Positions 1 through 10,693 of a DNA stretch of 27,382 bases are shown here, in pieces. This DNA is from Cudoniella acicularis. Its lineage: Eukaryota > Ascomycota > Leotiomycetes > Helotiales > Helotiaceae. The translations under genes and the position numbers were made by a program. The notes beneath the pieces were generated by a model. The model searched no databases and was not told the origin of the DNA. It worked only from the letters and a program-made list of their open reading frames with translations. How positions within the stretch are numbered: position 1 is the stretch's first letter; each line of letters opens with the position of its first letter. The stretch is from NCBI GenBank assembly GCA_013054445.1, contig JAAMPI010000727.1, positions 1-27,382 of the forward strand, in the 5' to 3' direction.

Positions 1-129
1 GCGGTGGGAATATTTTGGGGGAAGGGTGGCATGGTTGGGGAATTGGTGGGGATCTTCTTTTTCTAGGGGTTGATCATGAGAAGGTAGAGGAGAAGCCGTA
101 GAAGTTGTGAGAGTTTGTGTTGTCGCCAT
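1..129 (-). CDS. N-terminal 43 codons of an unidentified protein, cut by the window edge
   Basis: On the minus strand an ATG at 129-127 opens a frame with no stop up to base 1, giving 43 residues that begin MATTQTLTTSTASPLPSHD and continue with a Pro/His/Ser-rich stretch. The start context is AAAATGG, a good fungal initiation context. The segment is Thr/Ser/Pro-rich and probably disordered; it has no signal peptide or recognisable domain, so the product is unknown. Longer open frames over the same bases in another phase have a less convincing composition. The gene would be transcribed out of the window, with its promoter in 130-663. Confidence 0.5.
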   Translation of the reverse strand, partial: MATTQTLTTSTASPLPSHDQPLEKEDPHQFPNHATLPPKYSHR

Positions 130-663
130 TTTGAGCAGTTTCGAATTTGACGTTTATGCGTAGAAAAATGCTTTTCTGTGAATTGATTTATTTTTTGACG
201 AGGGTGGGAGAGTTTATGTGACCTAAAAAGTGGAAGTGACGATGGATTTGAGGAGGGGTGGTTACTCCACATTCTCGGCTCGGGATGAACGGCAGCTAGT
301 GATTGGGCAAATCCGGCCTATTTCCGGAGGCAAGAGCTAAAACCCAAATATACAAACCGACGGGATATAAGTAGGAGACTATGGCTATTAGTTGTCTTTG
401 TAATTATGGAGGTAATATGATTCGAGTATATTATGAATAGGTAGATGAATAATCAGCCCTTGGATAAAATATTATATTATAAATTTGATAAATTGCAAAA
501 TGATAAAATCTGACTTGAGATAGAAATGAAGATAAATAGTGGCAGAAATGCATAAGGGCTATATAATTAAACCTAAAAGAAAATCAGCTTGTAGGAAAGG
601 ATCATCGCATAACCTTTCCGCCTACCTGGATTACTGTTCATAACTCAACACCCCGCAGTACTT
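130..663. other. intergenic, AT-rich, no gene seen
   Basis: This stretch separates the edge gene, whose promoter it should hold, from the 3' end of the ankyrin pseudogene. Roughly 400-600 is strongly AT-rich, with many TA dinucleotides. I see no open frame with convincing composition, no tRNA and no clear TATA element. Confidence 0.5.
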
Positions 664-3019
664 TCACGCTGATCTACTTGCAGCCAATCGGGCCTCCTCT
701 CTCTTCGACGCCTCCCACTCCCACTCCCGCATCTGCCCCTGCCTCTTCTCTCTCTCGTTCTTCCTCTTCTCCTTCTCGTTCTTCGTCTTCTCCTTCTCCA
801 GTTTCTCCTTCTCCTCCGTCTTTTTCCTCCCCTTCACTTCCTCCTTCGAGAACATTGAGAACTTGAATTTATCGACCCTATCCATCCTATCTAACACCTT
901 CGTTGGCATACGTATCACCGTTTAGCGAAAAGATCCTAGTTACAATGACATACCTTCAATGACCTCATCCACTAAATGATATACGGGAAGTGCTCGTGTC
1001 AATACTCTCGAATCAATACCCCCACAGCGTAACATGTCTGATGCTAATGCGGTTTCCAAAACTGTGCCCATTTTTATCATTTTGTCACTTAGCTGTGCCG
1101 CACCTTGCAGCCCGCGCCGAAAAACGGCACCATATATCAAATCTTTTAGTGGGAGTCTTTATTGTAGGCTAAGTGTTGATATTTGAATAAGGTGGGTAAA
1201 GCTTACCCATCCTCCATGTTTGCATCATTACTTGGGACATCGAAAGAACGAAGAATGGACAAAAAACCTTCATATGCTCCTAAAACCTCGGGATCCGTGA
1301 AATCAATACCATACTGTAGGTTGCAAGTAAGCTACTAAAATATTAACGAATTAAGATTATATCAAACTTATCATATACTCACGTGAAGAAGATTATTTCC
1401 TTTTGGATCTACATCTGTAGGATTTGCCTTCCGTTCCCTGAATAGGGTATGAATACTCAGCGTTAAGGCTTTTACGTGGCGAGTTTTAGGTACTATTACT
1501 AGCTTTAAGCCCTTTAGAAGCGCGGAAGCCGGTGACGAATTTGGCACAGTGGTGTGAACAGCGAGTGACGGACTGTTGAAGAGTCCTCCTGATCCCCTTG
1601 TGATGGACATCGAAAAGCCGACAATGCCCGACAAGAACCAACCATAGTATGGATAAGCAACTCCAAATTTTGTGTTTCTCGCAGGAGTTAAGTAGTAGGG
1701 GCAGTTTTTGTTATGTAAATTGACCTCTGAGGAGGTTTCCAAAGTCTCAGGGTCGACTGACAAACTGTCGGTTTTGCATATATACTGTCCGGGAACAGGA
1801 GCAGATAGGTACTAGCTCCCCTTCAAAGTTGCTGGTCTATTGTTGATAATAGGGTCTTTTTCGGCGAGTAAATTGGCTTGCACCGCAACCTGGAAGACCC
1901 GGTCCTTAGTTGCAAACAGAGTTGAGTAAACTGGGAGAGCGTAAAAGTTTATTTGAAGAGAAGAAAGCTGCGTATTATGCTCTTGTTAGTATCTTCTTAC
2001 TTGTTCAACCTGCCCTTAAACTCACCAATGGTTCATTCACGGAGACGAGAGACTGGAATGGCGTATCTAAAGCTCTCTGCACTGCACGCTCAAGAAGTTG
2101 TGGCAGGAGGTCTAAACTTTGCTCAAAATGAGTGAACCTTCGACCAATGTTCGAATCCGGACTGCCAATGGCTTTTCTCACCCCGACAACCGATTGTCTA
2201 AAATCTACAGCACTCGTAACAGTAGTGTCATGAGACTCTTGAATCAATGATGGGATAAGTTGAACGTATTTTTGAACGTCGGAAACTTCGCCTTAGAGCC
2301 TCGGCAGTGCTGAAGCTACCCTTGCAGAGGCTTCTCAAATTCCTGGTATTGTATTATTGATAGTAGTAAGGTCAGTCTTAACAGTATCCACGCTTTCACT
2401 CATTCGGCCAACTTCAGAATGAGTCGTGTTGAGAATGTTATGAAGTTCTGATGATATCTGGGAGGATTCGGAGCTTATGCTTCTGAAGGCGAGGTTGTTA
2501 GCAAGATCGTCGATTCTTCTGACCTGAATTAATTATAAGGCGGAATCAGCCAGAAGAACTTACAGGTTCAAAGCATGCATTGCTGTGTCTAGGTTGTCTT
2601 AAGACTCGAGTAACGATTTCAAATTGCTGCAAGGTCTCTTGTCGGAATAGAAATAGCACCTTTTGTACTGCAGCTTGAACCTTTCCCTTGGCGCCATGTG
2701 CATGAGTTGTTTGCTTGCATTTCTCAAGCATGGCATGCAATTTGGTGATGCTTTCAGCGGACTTCGTAACCATGTCCTCAACTTGAGTAGTCGCAGAGCT
2801 ATGTTCAATCTGGAGGCTTGAAAGAATATCTCTTAACACAGTTAGTATTCTCGTTAAGCCATTTATCTTCTCATAAACGTTGTCGATTTTCAAGTCACAA
2901 CCTTTGTAGGCGGAACAATAAGAAGACAAGCCTTGGCACGCTTGGATTCCGAGTGAAACGACCCCTAGAACCGTGCCAAGTGTACCGATCGGATTTGCCA
3001 AGAGCTTTTTTCTTGTCAT
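664..3019 (-). pseudogene. Ankyrin/STAND-like fungal protein, six exons, four in-frame stops
   Basis: Exons 3019-2564, 2523-2026, 1967-1383, 1313-1207, 1168-954 and 890-664 join in one continuous frame of 696 codons through introns with good sites (for example gtgagt...tactaac...cgcag at 2025-1968). The N-terminus (NPIGTLGTVLGVVSLGIQAC) matches the fungal N-terminal domain of STAND/ankyrin proteins (PigL_N type). The third exon carries the Cys/aromatic block of these proteins (TRGSGGL) and ends in the ankyrin-like NPTDVDPKGNNLLH. The last exon is a Lys/Glu-rich coiled-coil tail. Four in-frame stops interrupt it: TGA 2337-2335, TAA 2295-2293, TAG 1814-1812 and TAA 1161-1159. Each is one C-to-T change from CGA, CAA or CAG. 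The ancestral role was probably signalling or self/non-self recognition; this is inference. As it stands the gene cannot make a full-length product. Confidence 0.8.
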
Positions 3020-3729
3020 TCTTGCTTCGTTGGGTTCCCGAAACCTTTATCGATCGCCTTTCTTTTGGTTTGACACTCTCCAAGTGTGCCTTCCATACCT
3101 ATTGGGAACCATGCCGCACCTCAATGAGGATACCGAACGCAATTCTTCGGATTTGCAAAGGCGCTTACAGTAGGAAAGAACACACCTTTACATCTCTGTG
3201 CTGGTCTTAAAGTTAGCCTGCCCCTCCTCAATAATATCTGCACTTGCAAAAGACAACTATACTTGAGCATTATGTAAAAGAGAAATAACGATAGAGGTGA
3301 ACGAAGGAGAGTAGGTCCGGATAAAGACGGCTCGTAACTTTTGGACCTAGAAAGAGGCTAACGTGCCTAGCCAGGATGAAAAAGATATCTTCAAATGTAT
3401 GGATTCTAGACAGAGGATAAAGCCCTAAATATATAGAAGTGAAACAAGCTGATACATGAGCATATTCAACCCACCCTGGTGGGACTTAGTCACCTGGTCA
3501 AACCATTCATCACTAGACTTTCTCTAGATTCAAGGAAATGCATCCATAATATCCACACCATTAACTGCAATCACCTTCGTCGCCCTGTTGCCCTTCACAG
3601 TTGGGCTATTCGGATACCCTCTATTCAAACCATTTTTTGAGCTCCCAGGAAATACATAATTCTCGAAATAGTCATCTACATCATCCACAGATCTTGCATA
3701 AGCAATCAAGGAAGACATAGGAGATGTGA
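3020..3729. other. region without a supported gene
   Basis: Upstream of the ankyrin pseudogene I see only short frames, most of them shadows. One minus-strand ATG frame (3718-3530, 62 codons, ending GVDIMDAFP) has protein-like composition. It starts next to the glycosyltransferase remnant on the other strand, has no recognisable domain and no visible upstream exon, so I do not call it a gene. The remainder (3200-3520) shows no structure. Confidence 0.4.
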
Positions 3730-4053
3730 GGATTCTCCAATTCCCATATCAAATCCATCGTCAAAACCACTCATGGTGGACCTCCGGTGAACCCACACAA
3801 GTTCAGCTTGCGACCAGGAACAAACACCGTCGGTGAAAATAGCGATGTGGTAACAACCGTTGCGTTCCATCAGCCACCAGCGAGGGGCAGGATTTCGCTG
3901 CATCATTATGTGACAAAGAGTAGGGAAGAGTTTGAGGCGAAAATGCATAGGGGGAATGGCATGAGTGAGCCAAAGCCTGAGAGTATGTGGGAGTATTTTG
4001 AGCACAGAGCATTACATGTTAATTGTACGGAGATGGTAAAATATAATCCATAA
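3730..4053 (+). pseudogene. Last-exon remnant of a fungal glycosyltransferase (GT92/DUF23-like)
   Basis: From 3730 the plus strand encodes about 107 residues ending at TAA 4051-4053. It has the landmarks of the C-terminal part of fungal glycosyltransferase-92/DUF23-like proteins: HIKSIVK, then NPHKF, then RISLHHYVTKSREEFEAKM, then a Trp/Phe-rich helix. In this family the segment closes the GT-A-like catalytic domain of a usually Golgi/membrane-bound enzyme. The catalytic DxD half is absent: the frame is closed just upstream by TGA 3727-3729 and TAG 3718-3720, and I find no earlier exon. The TGA could be a mutated CGA. The family call comes from memory of conserved motifs, not from a search. 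Confidence 0.55.
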
Positions 4054-4291
4054 TGTGGCATCTGGGGGGAAGTTGGCGAAGGATGCGGTGAATTGAGATA
4101 GAAATTACAAAATCGAAAGTTGAGAAAGTTCGGAGTGTAAATAGGATGCATTGTGATGTACAATTTGGTATTAGTGTTGACCAAGAGGATATGAAAAGCC
4201 CCGGTGTCCGATTCCTTGCTGAAACTCCAGCGTCTCGTAGAAGCCATTATGCCATGATCTAACTTGTCTAGTTCAGTGAGACCGAAAGAGT

Positions 4292-5564
4292 TTAGAACTC
4301 GATCAAAACCTTCAGTGCTTCGTGTTTCGCTGCGGCGCCGAAAGTGCTGTAAGCAGCTTCCATGTCGCTGAAGGCAAATTCTATAAAATTGTTAGAGCAT
4401 TTTCTGTGTAGCTCAGTATAACATACTGTGGGTAATGAGCTTCGATGGGTCAATCTTGCCAGATAGTGCTAGCTTAAGAAGCATTGGCGTAGTGGCTGTA
4501 TCAACGAGACGAGTTGTAATTGCTGAAACTATTAGCTGAAGAAAGGGAAGGCAAGTCTTTTGAAAAGATGTACATACCAATGTTCTGAGCCCAAAGATTC
4601 TCCAAATGCAGATCGACTTTTGTTCCATGGACTCCAACATTTGCAATGACACCTCCTGGAGCAACCAAGTTCTGGCAAAGCTCGAATGATGCAGGAACTC
4701 CAACAGCTTCAATAACAGTGTCACAACCCTTGCCATCTGTAACACCCTTCACGAACTCCTCTGCCTTTCCGTTTGTTGGATCAACCGTATGATGTGCTCC
4801 CAACTCATGTGCAACCTTCAATCGATTTTGGTCTGTGTCGATCATAATGATCATGGAAGGAGAGTACAATTGAGCAGTTATCATCGCAGCCAATCCAACA
4901 GGACCCGCTCCAACAATCACAACTGTGCTGCCCGGCTCGACTTTGCCGTTGAGAACACCGCACTCGAGACCCGTGGGGAAGATGTCGCTCAGCATGACCA
5001 ATGCAGATTCGTCTGCGTCGGCAGGTATGGGGTAGAGAGATGAATCGGCATGTGGAATTCGGACATATTCGGCTTGCGTGCCATCGATTGTGTTTCCGAG
5101 AACCCAGCCTGCCGGTAGTTAGAATTATTTTCTGCCTCTTTCGGGGGCTAGTTGCACATACCTCCGGTCTTGCAATGCGAGTACATGCCCTTCCTGCAAT
5201 ATTCACAGGTCGCGCATGACGAGATGCAAGATATCAAAACACGCTCTCCCTTCTTAAAACCCCGAACAGAATCTCCAATCCCGTCGACAATGCCAACCCC
5301 TTCATGGCCAAGGATTCTGCCCGGCGTGCACGTTGCAACATCGCCCTTGCTAATGTGCAAATCCGTACCGCAGATAGTTGATTTAGTGAGCTTGATGATT
5401 GCATCTGTTGGTTGTGTGATTCTGGGCTTGGGCCGCTCCTCGAGCTTGACCTCCCCGACTGCTCTATATACGAGTGCCTTCATTGTCGAATATGATGCTT
5501 GTCGAATTGGTGGTCGAAGTATTTGGCCGTTTGAGAGTACGCGGACGGTCCTGAAGGTCTGCAT
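4292..5564 (-). CDS. Zinc-dependent alcohol dehydrogenase (MDR family), NAD-type, 372 aa
   Basis: Four exons (5564-5162, 5108-4578, 4522-4427, 4380-4292) join to 373 codons including TAA. This medium-chain dehydrogenase oxidises alcohols or reduces aldehydes with a nicotinamide cofactor. Visible features are the catalytic-zinc Cys65 in CGTDLH, GHE at 86-88, the structural-zinc cysteines 117/120/123/131, the Rossmann GAGPVG at 201-206 with Asp225 at the end of the second strand (favouring NAD over NADP), and the C-terminal ITTRLVDT block. I chose the ATG at 5564: the 27 residues before Met28 (MKALVY, the usual start of cytosolic relatives) are rich in Arg/Ser/Thr and lack acidic residues, like a mitochondrial presequence. 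Starting at 5483 would give a cytosolic form. All intron ends are GT..AG. The exact substrate is not deducible. No decay is seen. Confidence 0.92.
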
Positions 5565-5573
5565 GTTCAAGTA

Positions 5574-5608
5574 TTGGGGAATGGGGAATGGGGAATGGGG
5601 AATGGGAA
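5574..5608. repeat. Heptanucleotide tandem repeat (ATGGGGA)n
   Basis: Three perfect ATGGGGA units occupy 5581-5601, with imperfect units on each side. They lie just upstream of the dehydrogenase start on its promoter/5'-leader side. An ATG reading through the repeat (5630) would add Pro-rich residues to the protein. I regard that as leader sequence rather than coding. Confidence 0.75.
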
Positions 5609-6882
5609 GTTGCAGATTGAATGCGTTCAATCAGTTGTGTAAGGTCAAGGTGGAACGTGAGGTTGAGAATGCATCTCGCCAGCCGTCCCAGAGATCGAGC
5701 GAGATGCGGGGTATTGACTGATGAATTCAAAAGGTGGCATGATGGATCTTTGTTGTTGCGAGAGTGAATGATCGTGGTTGGTATGGCATGATGTCGGAAA
5801 AGGGGAAATCGCGTTAAGCGAGACGAGGCTGCCGGGGTGCTGTTTGCGGTAGGATTATTGCCTGAGGCATGAAGGGGAGGGGAAGGGGGACGGAAAAAAC
5901 CCAGCAGCATTCCCCACGTCAACCTCCCCTTTTTTTTCCGTTCGCAATGTCACTCATGTAAACACCACCAATACACGCGGTAACCATGCCTGTCTCCGTG
6001 GACTGCAATCTGCAATCTGCAATCTGCAGGCTGTAGCACCGCAGCCATATCGACAACCAGCGACGCCGCAATTTGTGATCTGAGCAGCTAGAGCTCAAGT
6101 GAAGCCATTCACCACACACCTCCTCGGCCAAATTGGCCCAGTATCATGAGGCGCAGCACCTCTGGTGACCACGACCAAAATGTTACATAGCACTCCGCAA
6201 TTTGGTTGCCTGAATTTTGGCCCCTATCATACCCTAGAAATTCAGCCTCACCGTTATCGTGGCGTCAGATTTAGCTTTCCATTGGCGATGCGCTCCGTAA
6301 GAAGCATGGGCTGACCGCTCCAACCATCCCCCGCTCTCCCCCCTCAAGGATACTCTTTGCTCCCTGGCCGCGGTGATCCCTCTGGAGGAAATTCTTGCGA
6401 GATAGCATGAAATTCGGTACAAAGTTGTACCACAAACCCATGAGCATCCAAGTATCGCTAAGATAATGAGGGTTATTCATAACTTTTATTGCATGTGTGA
6501 AACCGGTACTAGTTAGCTAGTCAATCTTTGTCTCAAAGGTTCCTTCGCAAGATTCTAAGTATCACTGCAAGATGTGACTTATTCGCGATTTGTTTTAGAT
6601 GTCTTGTAACATATCTACCAAGGCATTTGGTACCCGAAAAGACGGGAACTTGTTGTTTGCAAGGGTTCGTACAGGTACGGGTCCGTATTCTCCACTACTT
6701 CGGGGTTTGTTTGCCAGGGGTTTTCAGCTCCTCGAAAAGACAGAACTGCAAGCTAGGGGCCCTGCGAAAGGCATGGTAGCCTGTGGAGCCTGGGTTACAT
6801 ATAAGTCATGAAGGAACCGTTGGCTTTTTCGTGATCTTGTTTTCAGTTGCAAAATTTTGAAATCGGAATTCTCCCTTCCAAC
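5609..6882. other. intergenic region between divergent dehydrogenase and Cys-rich protein genes
   Basis: About 1.27 kb forms the shared upstream region of two divergent genes. It contains a second heptamer repeat, TGCAATC x3 at 6004-6024, pyrimidine tracts near 5925-5940, and a CATATAAG motif at about 6799-6806, 77-84 bases before the Cys-rich gene's ATG, a possible TATA element. Open frames here are short and of poor composition. No gene is supported. Confidence 0.55.
6004..6024. repeat. Heptanucleotide tandem repeat (TGCAATC)3
   Basis: Three perfect TGCAATC units in a row are followed by a broken fourth (TGCAGG). They lie in the divergent promoter region about 440 bases upstream of the dehydrogenase start. 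Function unknown. Confidence 0.7.
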
Positions 6883-8113
6883 ATGACTCTAGTTCGAGTG
6901 CCACTTGGCATCGCGATCGTATTGTTCTCTGCTCTAGTATTGAGCGAGGCTGCCCCTGAAGCTGCTATAGCCCGTAGAGATGATGGTCCTCCACTTGCAG
7001 AAGTCTTGAAAATTAAAAGGTTGGGTAATTCTCAACTTGGCGCCATGCCGCTTGATGGGCGATCTCTCATTGAGTCCTGGCTGGGCAAGCGCACCTGTGT
7101 AAACTCCGGGTATTCTCCCTGCACTGGCAAGTTGTAAACAGTCCGTTCACTTTCGCGTCTAATATTCAAATAGGTACCGATTTCTGTTGCCCAAGTGGTA
7201 ACTCTTGTTGCCCACTTGTCTGCTGTCCAGCGGGAAATAATTGTTGTCCAAATTCTGTCCATTGCGCAGAACCAGGCGATACATGTTGCGGCTCTACGGG
7301 AACTTGCCCATCTGGCACAGGCTGCTGTGGAGTTGGAACTTGTTATCCACTCGATGGAGAATGTTGTTCAGATGGCAATTACTGCTCTGCCGGAAACCAC
7401 TGTTTCTTGGTAGACGGGCTTCACAGATGCTGTACTGATTCGCACTGCACTGCCTATGTTACTGGAGGCGTGACTTCAACTTCACCGGGAGCAGCACGGT
7501 CAACAACTCCCATAGTGCAAACACCGCCACCTACCACAGCAGCTATTACACCACCTACCACAACACCTACCGTGATTACTCAGCCTACTCCTACAGCGGT
7601 AGTTTACCAAGATTATTTCTTTACGATTACATGGTATGGCGACCTTCTGGGTGAAATTATTATACTGATTTACATGACAGGTGGTATTATTCATGGTATT
7701 GGACATACAGCATCATCGCGAAAACCACTCACACACAATCCACATATACACAAATTACCACGACAACCGTTGTCTCCATTCACGATACCAATTCGCTCAG
7801 CGCAAGCGCAAGTTTCAGTGCCTTCTCAGCGACATTTTCAACTCCTACACCAGCTGCGGCAACGCAGCTATCCTCTCCAACACCCATACCAACGTCCACA
7901 CTAGCATCCATACCTACAAATACACCTGCATCCATTTCGCCAATTACAATTTCTCCGATTTCATCAGCTAACACAATCCCATCAGGCGTCTCGGCGACAA
8001 GAGTGACGGCTGGGCAGAGCGGTTCTCAGCGTCTTGATGCCAGGTTGGGATTTTCATGGACCATCATGGCCTTAGTCTTCTTAATCCCCGGAATTTTAAT
8101 GATTTGGTTGTAA
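6883..8113 (+). CDS. Secreted cysteine-rich, probably GPI-anchored surface protein, 378 aa
   Basis: Exons 6883-7126, 7174-7633 and 7681-8113 give 379 codons including TAA. The ATG sits in CCAACATGA and opens a hydrophobic signal peptide ending near SEAAPEAA. Then come a dibasic-rich propeptide-like stretch and a core with 24 cysteines in about 95 residues, mostly CC pairs (DFCCPSGNSCC, VCCPAGNNCC), resembling granulin-like fungal Cys-rich proteins. A Thr/Pro linker, an aromatic stretch (YFFTITWWYYSWYWTY) and a Ser/Thr/Pro-rich region likely to be O-glycosylated follow. The protein ends in a hydrophobic tail (MALVFLIPGILMIWL), fitting a GPI signal or membrane anchor. The first intron must use a GC donor to keep the cysteine frame. 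Role inferred: cell-wall or surface protein; an effector-like role is possible but unproven. Confidence 0.85.
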
Positions 8114-8241
8114 ATGATGATTTGGAGGATTCGATAGGATATCGTCGAGGAGATAACGTATCGCGCCGGACTAATTTTATGAGAAATGGGATCTAATAGT
8201 TTTACCAATGGAACGACTTGTTATCAACCACTACAGTAATC

Positions 8242-8270
8242 ATACCACAATTTTTAGTATTTTGTGGTAT
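8242..8270. repeat. Perfect inverted repeat, 9-bp arms, 11-base loop
   Basis: ATACCACAA at 8242-8250 is exactly complementary to TTGTGGTAT at 8262-8270. It lies downstream of the Cys-rich gene, possibly in its 3' untranslated region. A role in 3'-end formation or RNA stability is only a guess. Confidence 0.5.
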
Positions 8271-9180
8271 TCAGTGGTGTAAATAAGGTATTGATGGCGG
8301 GGTATTTAGCCTGGCCACAACCACCAAGACGATGCAGATGGTCGGTGAACCAATTCGCAAACAGCTGATAATTTATTTGTTCTAATTTGAATATTATCCG
8401 GATGAAACGGCTCGCTTACTTCACTTTTTGTCTCATTTTACTATATTATTTGTATTAGAACGATCCTGATTCGCTACCCACTCTTTACTCGAGCATCTCC
8501 AAGCCCAGCGCCCCAAGCGCTGGCAGGAACACGCCACACTATAATTCCACAACCACGGACAAGAGCTTCTGTCCCAGCAAACCTCCCTGCGCATCAATTT
8601 ATTTCATCTCATCTTCAAGAGTACTTCGGATCGCGGCTTCCACTCAAGATTGCAGAATTCGTAATCCGTATATTCGGAAAGCAAACACGTGCTACAGAGG
8701 CTGCTCGGACTGGCCGCCGACAGGATCCGCACCCTGCGGATCTCCAGTGCTTCTCCCCACCCTCAACAGGAGCCCATTCGTCGGACCAGTTATACCCCCA
8801 TTATTGTTTACGGTCGCCGGTAAATATGCAGCCAGTCAAGCTGCACAGAAAGGCATGTTTTCTGCAGCTTATTTTTGAGCATTCTTTTCAATTGGCCACT
8901 CAAAGTGATCTGCCGAGGCCATGTGCAGGAACATAGCAGAATTTGGAAGGTCGAAAAGCTTCAAGTGTGGCAAGCCCTGCAATGAGGGACCAACTTTGCC
9001 AGGCTCGCCCTGTTCTTCTGTGCTTCTGTGCTTCTCGAAGTCGAAGACGCCCGGTTCACGCAGCTTATCCCCGCTCTGCCCAAATTCCATGCAAGTTTGG
9101 GCCTATCATATCGCACACGTGCACCGGAGCTCTCCCATGTAGTATGGCGAAGTTGCACCGCGATTAAGAATAGCGAAGAG

Positions 9181-9187
9181 TATATAA
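9181..9187 (+). promoter_or_regulatory. TATA box of the phosphoesterase gene
   Basis: TATATAA lies 57-63 bases upstream of the ATG at 9244, the spacing expected for a fungal core promoter with a short leader. A T-rich run (9202-9211) follows. Confidence 0.55.
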
Positions 9188-9243
9188 CTGGGAGGTGAAA
9201 CTTTTTTTTTGTTTCAAGGTAACAACCGCCAGTTAAATTCAAG

Positions 9244-10693
9244 ATGGTTGGAATTCAGTTTGCTCTCGTCGCAGCCTTGTCCGGCCTTGCGCTGGCTGCT
9301 CCCCAGAAGCCTCGTAACACACGTTCAGGAGACTGGAAGAGCAAGATCAAGAATGTTGTGATTCTCGTCGAAGAAAATAGATCGTTCGATACCTTTGCTG
9401 GTGGTCTTACGTACAGCTCCCAAATCGATGGTTTGGTGCATCACAACTATTGCAATTCTATGTGAGCTTTATGACCTCAAATATGGACCTCAGTCACTGA
9501 TATATCTCTAGGAATGCTTCAGATCCCGCTCAACACGATGATGTCTGCGCAGGCCCTCGCGCAAATGATGTCGCCCCAGATGACCCGAACCACAGCATCA
9601 CTGGTGTTAACATGCAACGTATGGACCCTCATATTTTATTTAACTTCACAATTATTGACATTTCCCAGTTTTCAGTACATGGCACCCAGAGGAAGTCACA
9701 GTCGACAAATATCACGAAGCCGAAAACATGCGAGGCTTCGTGACTGAACAATCCGTGACTTTCAGCACCCTTAACAAAACCCGCGCGGCTGAAGCCATTA
9801 ACTACTACACCCCCGACCAAGTTCGCGTTTTCAACAGCATTGCTGAGAACTTCGTTCTCTTCGATCGATGGTTCGCCGCTGTTCCAGGCCCAACAAACCC
9901 CAACCGTGCTTACATCACATCCGGCACATCCGCCGGCCATGGTGAAAATGACAATGCCTTCAATGTCTACGGAATGCCTCAAAAATCCATCTTCCAGCAG
10001 CTGAGCGAGAACAACATCACTTGGATTAACTACCAAAACTCCACCACCGGACCAGGATTAGGCTTCAATCCGGACGCTGCATTTTATGAGTGGACAGGCG
10101 CTTCAGGAAAGAACGTGACCAACATCAAGCCGTTAACACAATTCTACGCCGATGCGGCCGCCGGAACCCTCCCTCAATTCACATACATCAACCCAGAATG
10201 TTGCTCATATCAATCTTTCCACCCTCCCTCCCCAATTACCCTCGGCGAGCAATTCATCAAGGGAATCTACGAAGCAGTCCGCAACTCCCCACAATGGGAA
10301 GAAACCCTCTTCGTCCTGACTTTCGACGAGCACGGAGGTTTCGGCGACCATGTTCCCCCTCCCCTCGGCGTCCCAGCCGGCGACGACATCACGTACACGG
10401 AGCTTGCCCACGATGGCAAGAATTACACCTTCGACTTCACCCGTCTCGGTGTTCGTGTTCCTACTATACTGATTAGTCCTTGGGTGCAGAAGGGTGTTAT
10501 TGAGAGCAAGGGCACCAACAATGGTGGCGAGTATACGCATACGAGTATTTTGAAGACGATTAATGAGCTTTGGGGCTTGGAGGATTTGACGCCTAGAGTG
10601 AGCTATAGCAGTACATTTGAGCATCTGATTACGGATGAGTGTCGAACTGATACTCCTGCTACGCTGCCAAATCCGTTCCCGTATACGGATTAG
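9244..10693 (+). CDS. Secreted phosphoesterase (acid phosphatase / phospholipase C family), 449 aa
   Basis: Exons 9244-9461, 9512-9618 and 9669-10693 give 450 codons including TAG. The family (Phosphoesterase, PF04185) is metal-dependent and hydrolyses phosphate monoesters or phospholipid head groups. A signal peptide of about 19 residues (GLALAAP end) precedes the domain. Motifs in order are ENRSFD at 44-49 (the metal/nucleophile region near the start of the fold), GPTNPNR, WINY, and DEHGGFGDH at 328-336 with its metal-binding Asp and His. NYT/NIT/NST sequons fit an extracellular glycoprotein. Both introns are GT..AG, about 50 bases, and rejoin the family's frame exactly. The length suits fungal secreted acid phosphatases. 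Sequence alone cannot decide between phosphatase and phospholipase C activity. No damage is visible. Confidence 0.92.

Larger units (their letters stand above)
8114..9243. other. intergenic region, promoter side of the phosphoesterase gene
   Basis: It holds a perfect hairpin at 8242-8270 (9-bp arms) 130 bases past the upstream gene's stop, an AT-rich part (8350-8460), and a GC-richer part (8470-9170) with only poor short frames on both strands. A TATATAA element at 9181-9187 lies 57-63 bases before the phosphoesterase ATG. No gene is supported. Confidence 0.5.

Noticed and set aside
678..866. Plus-strand Ser/Pro-rich frame
   Set aside because: It is the complement of the Lys/Glu-rich last exon of the ankyrin pseudogene.
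3530..3718. 62-codon minus-strand ATG frame ending DIMDAFP
   Set aside because: The composition is protein-like, but I recognise no family and find no further exon; kept only as a note.
5152..5721. 189-codon plus-strand frame
   Set aside because: It is antisense to exon 1 of the dehydrogenase, whose motifs are on the other strand.
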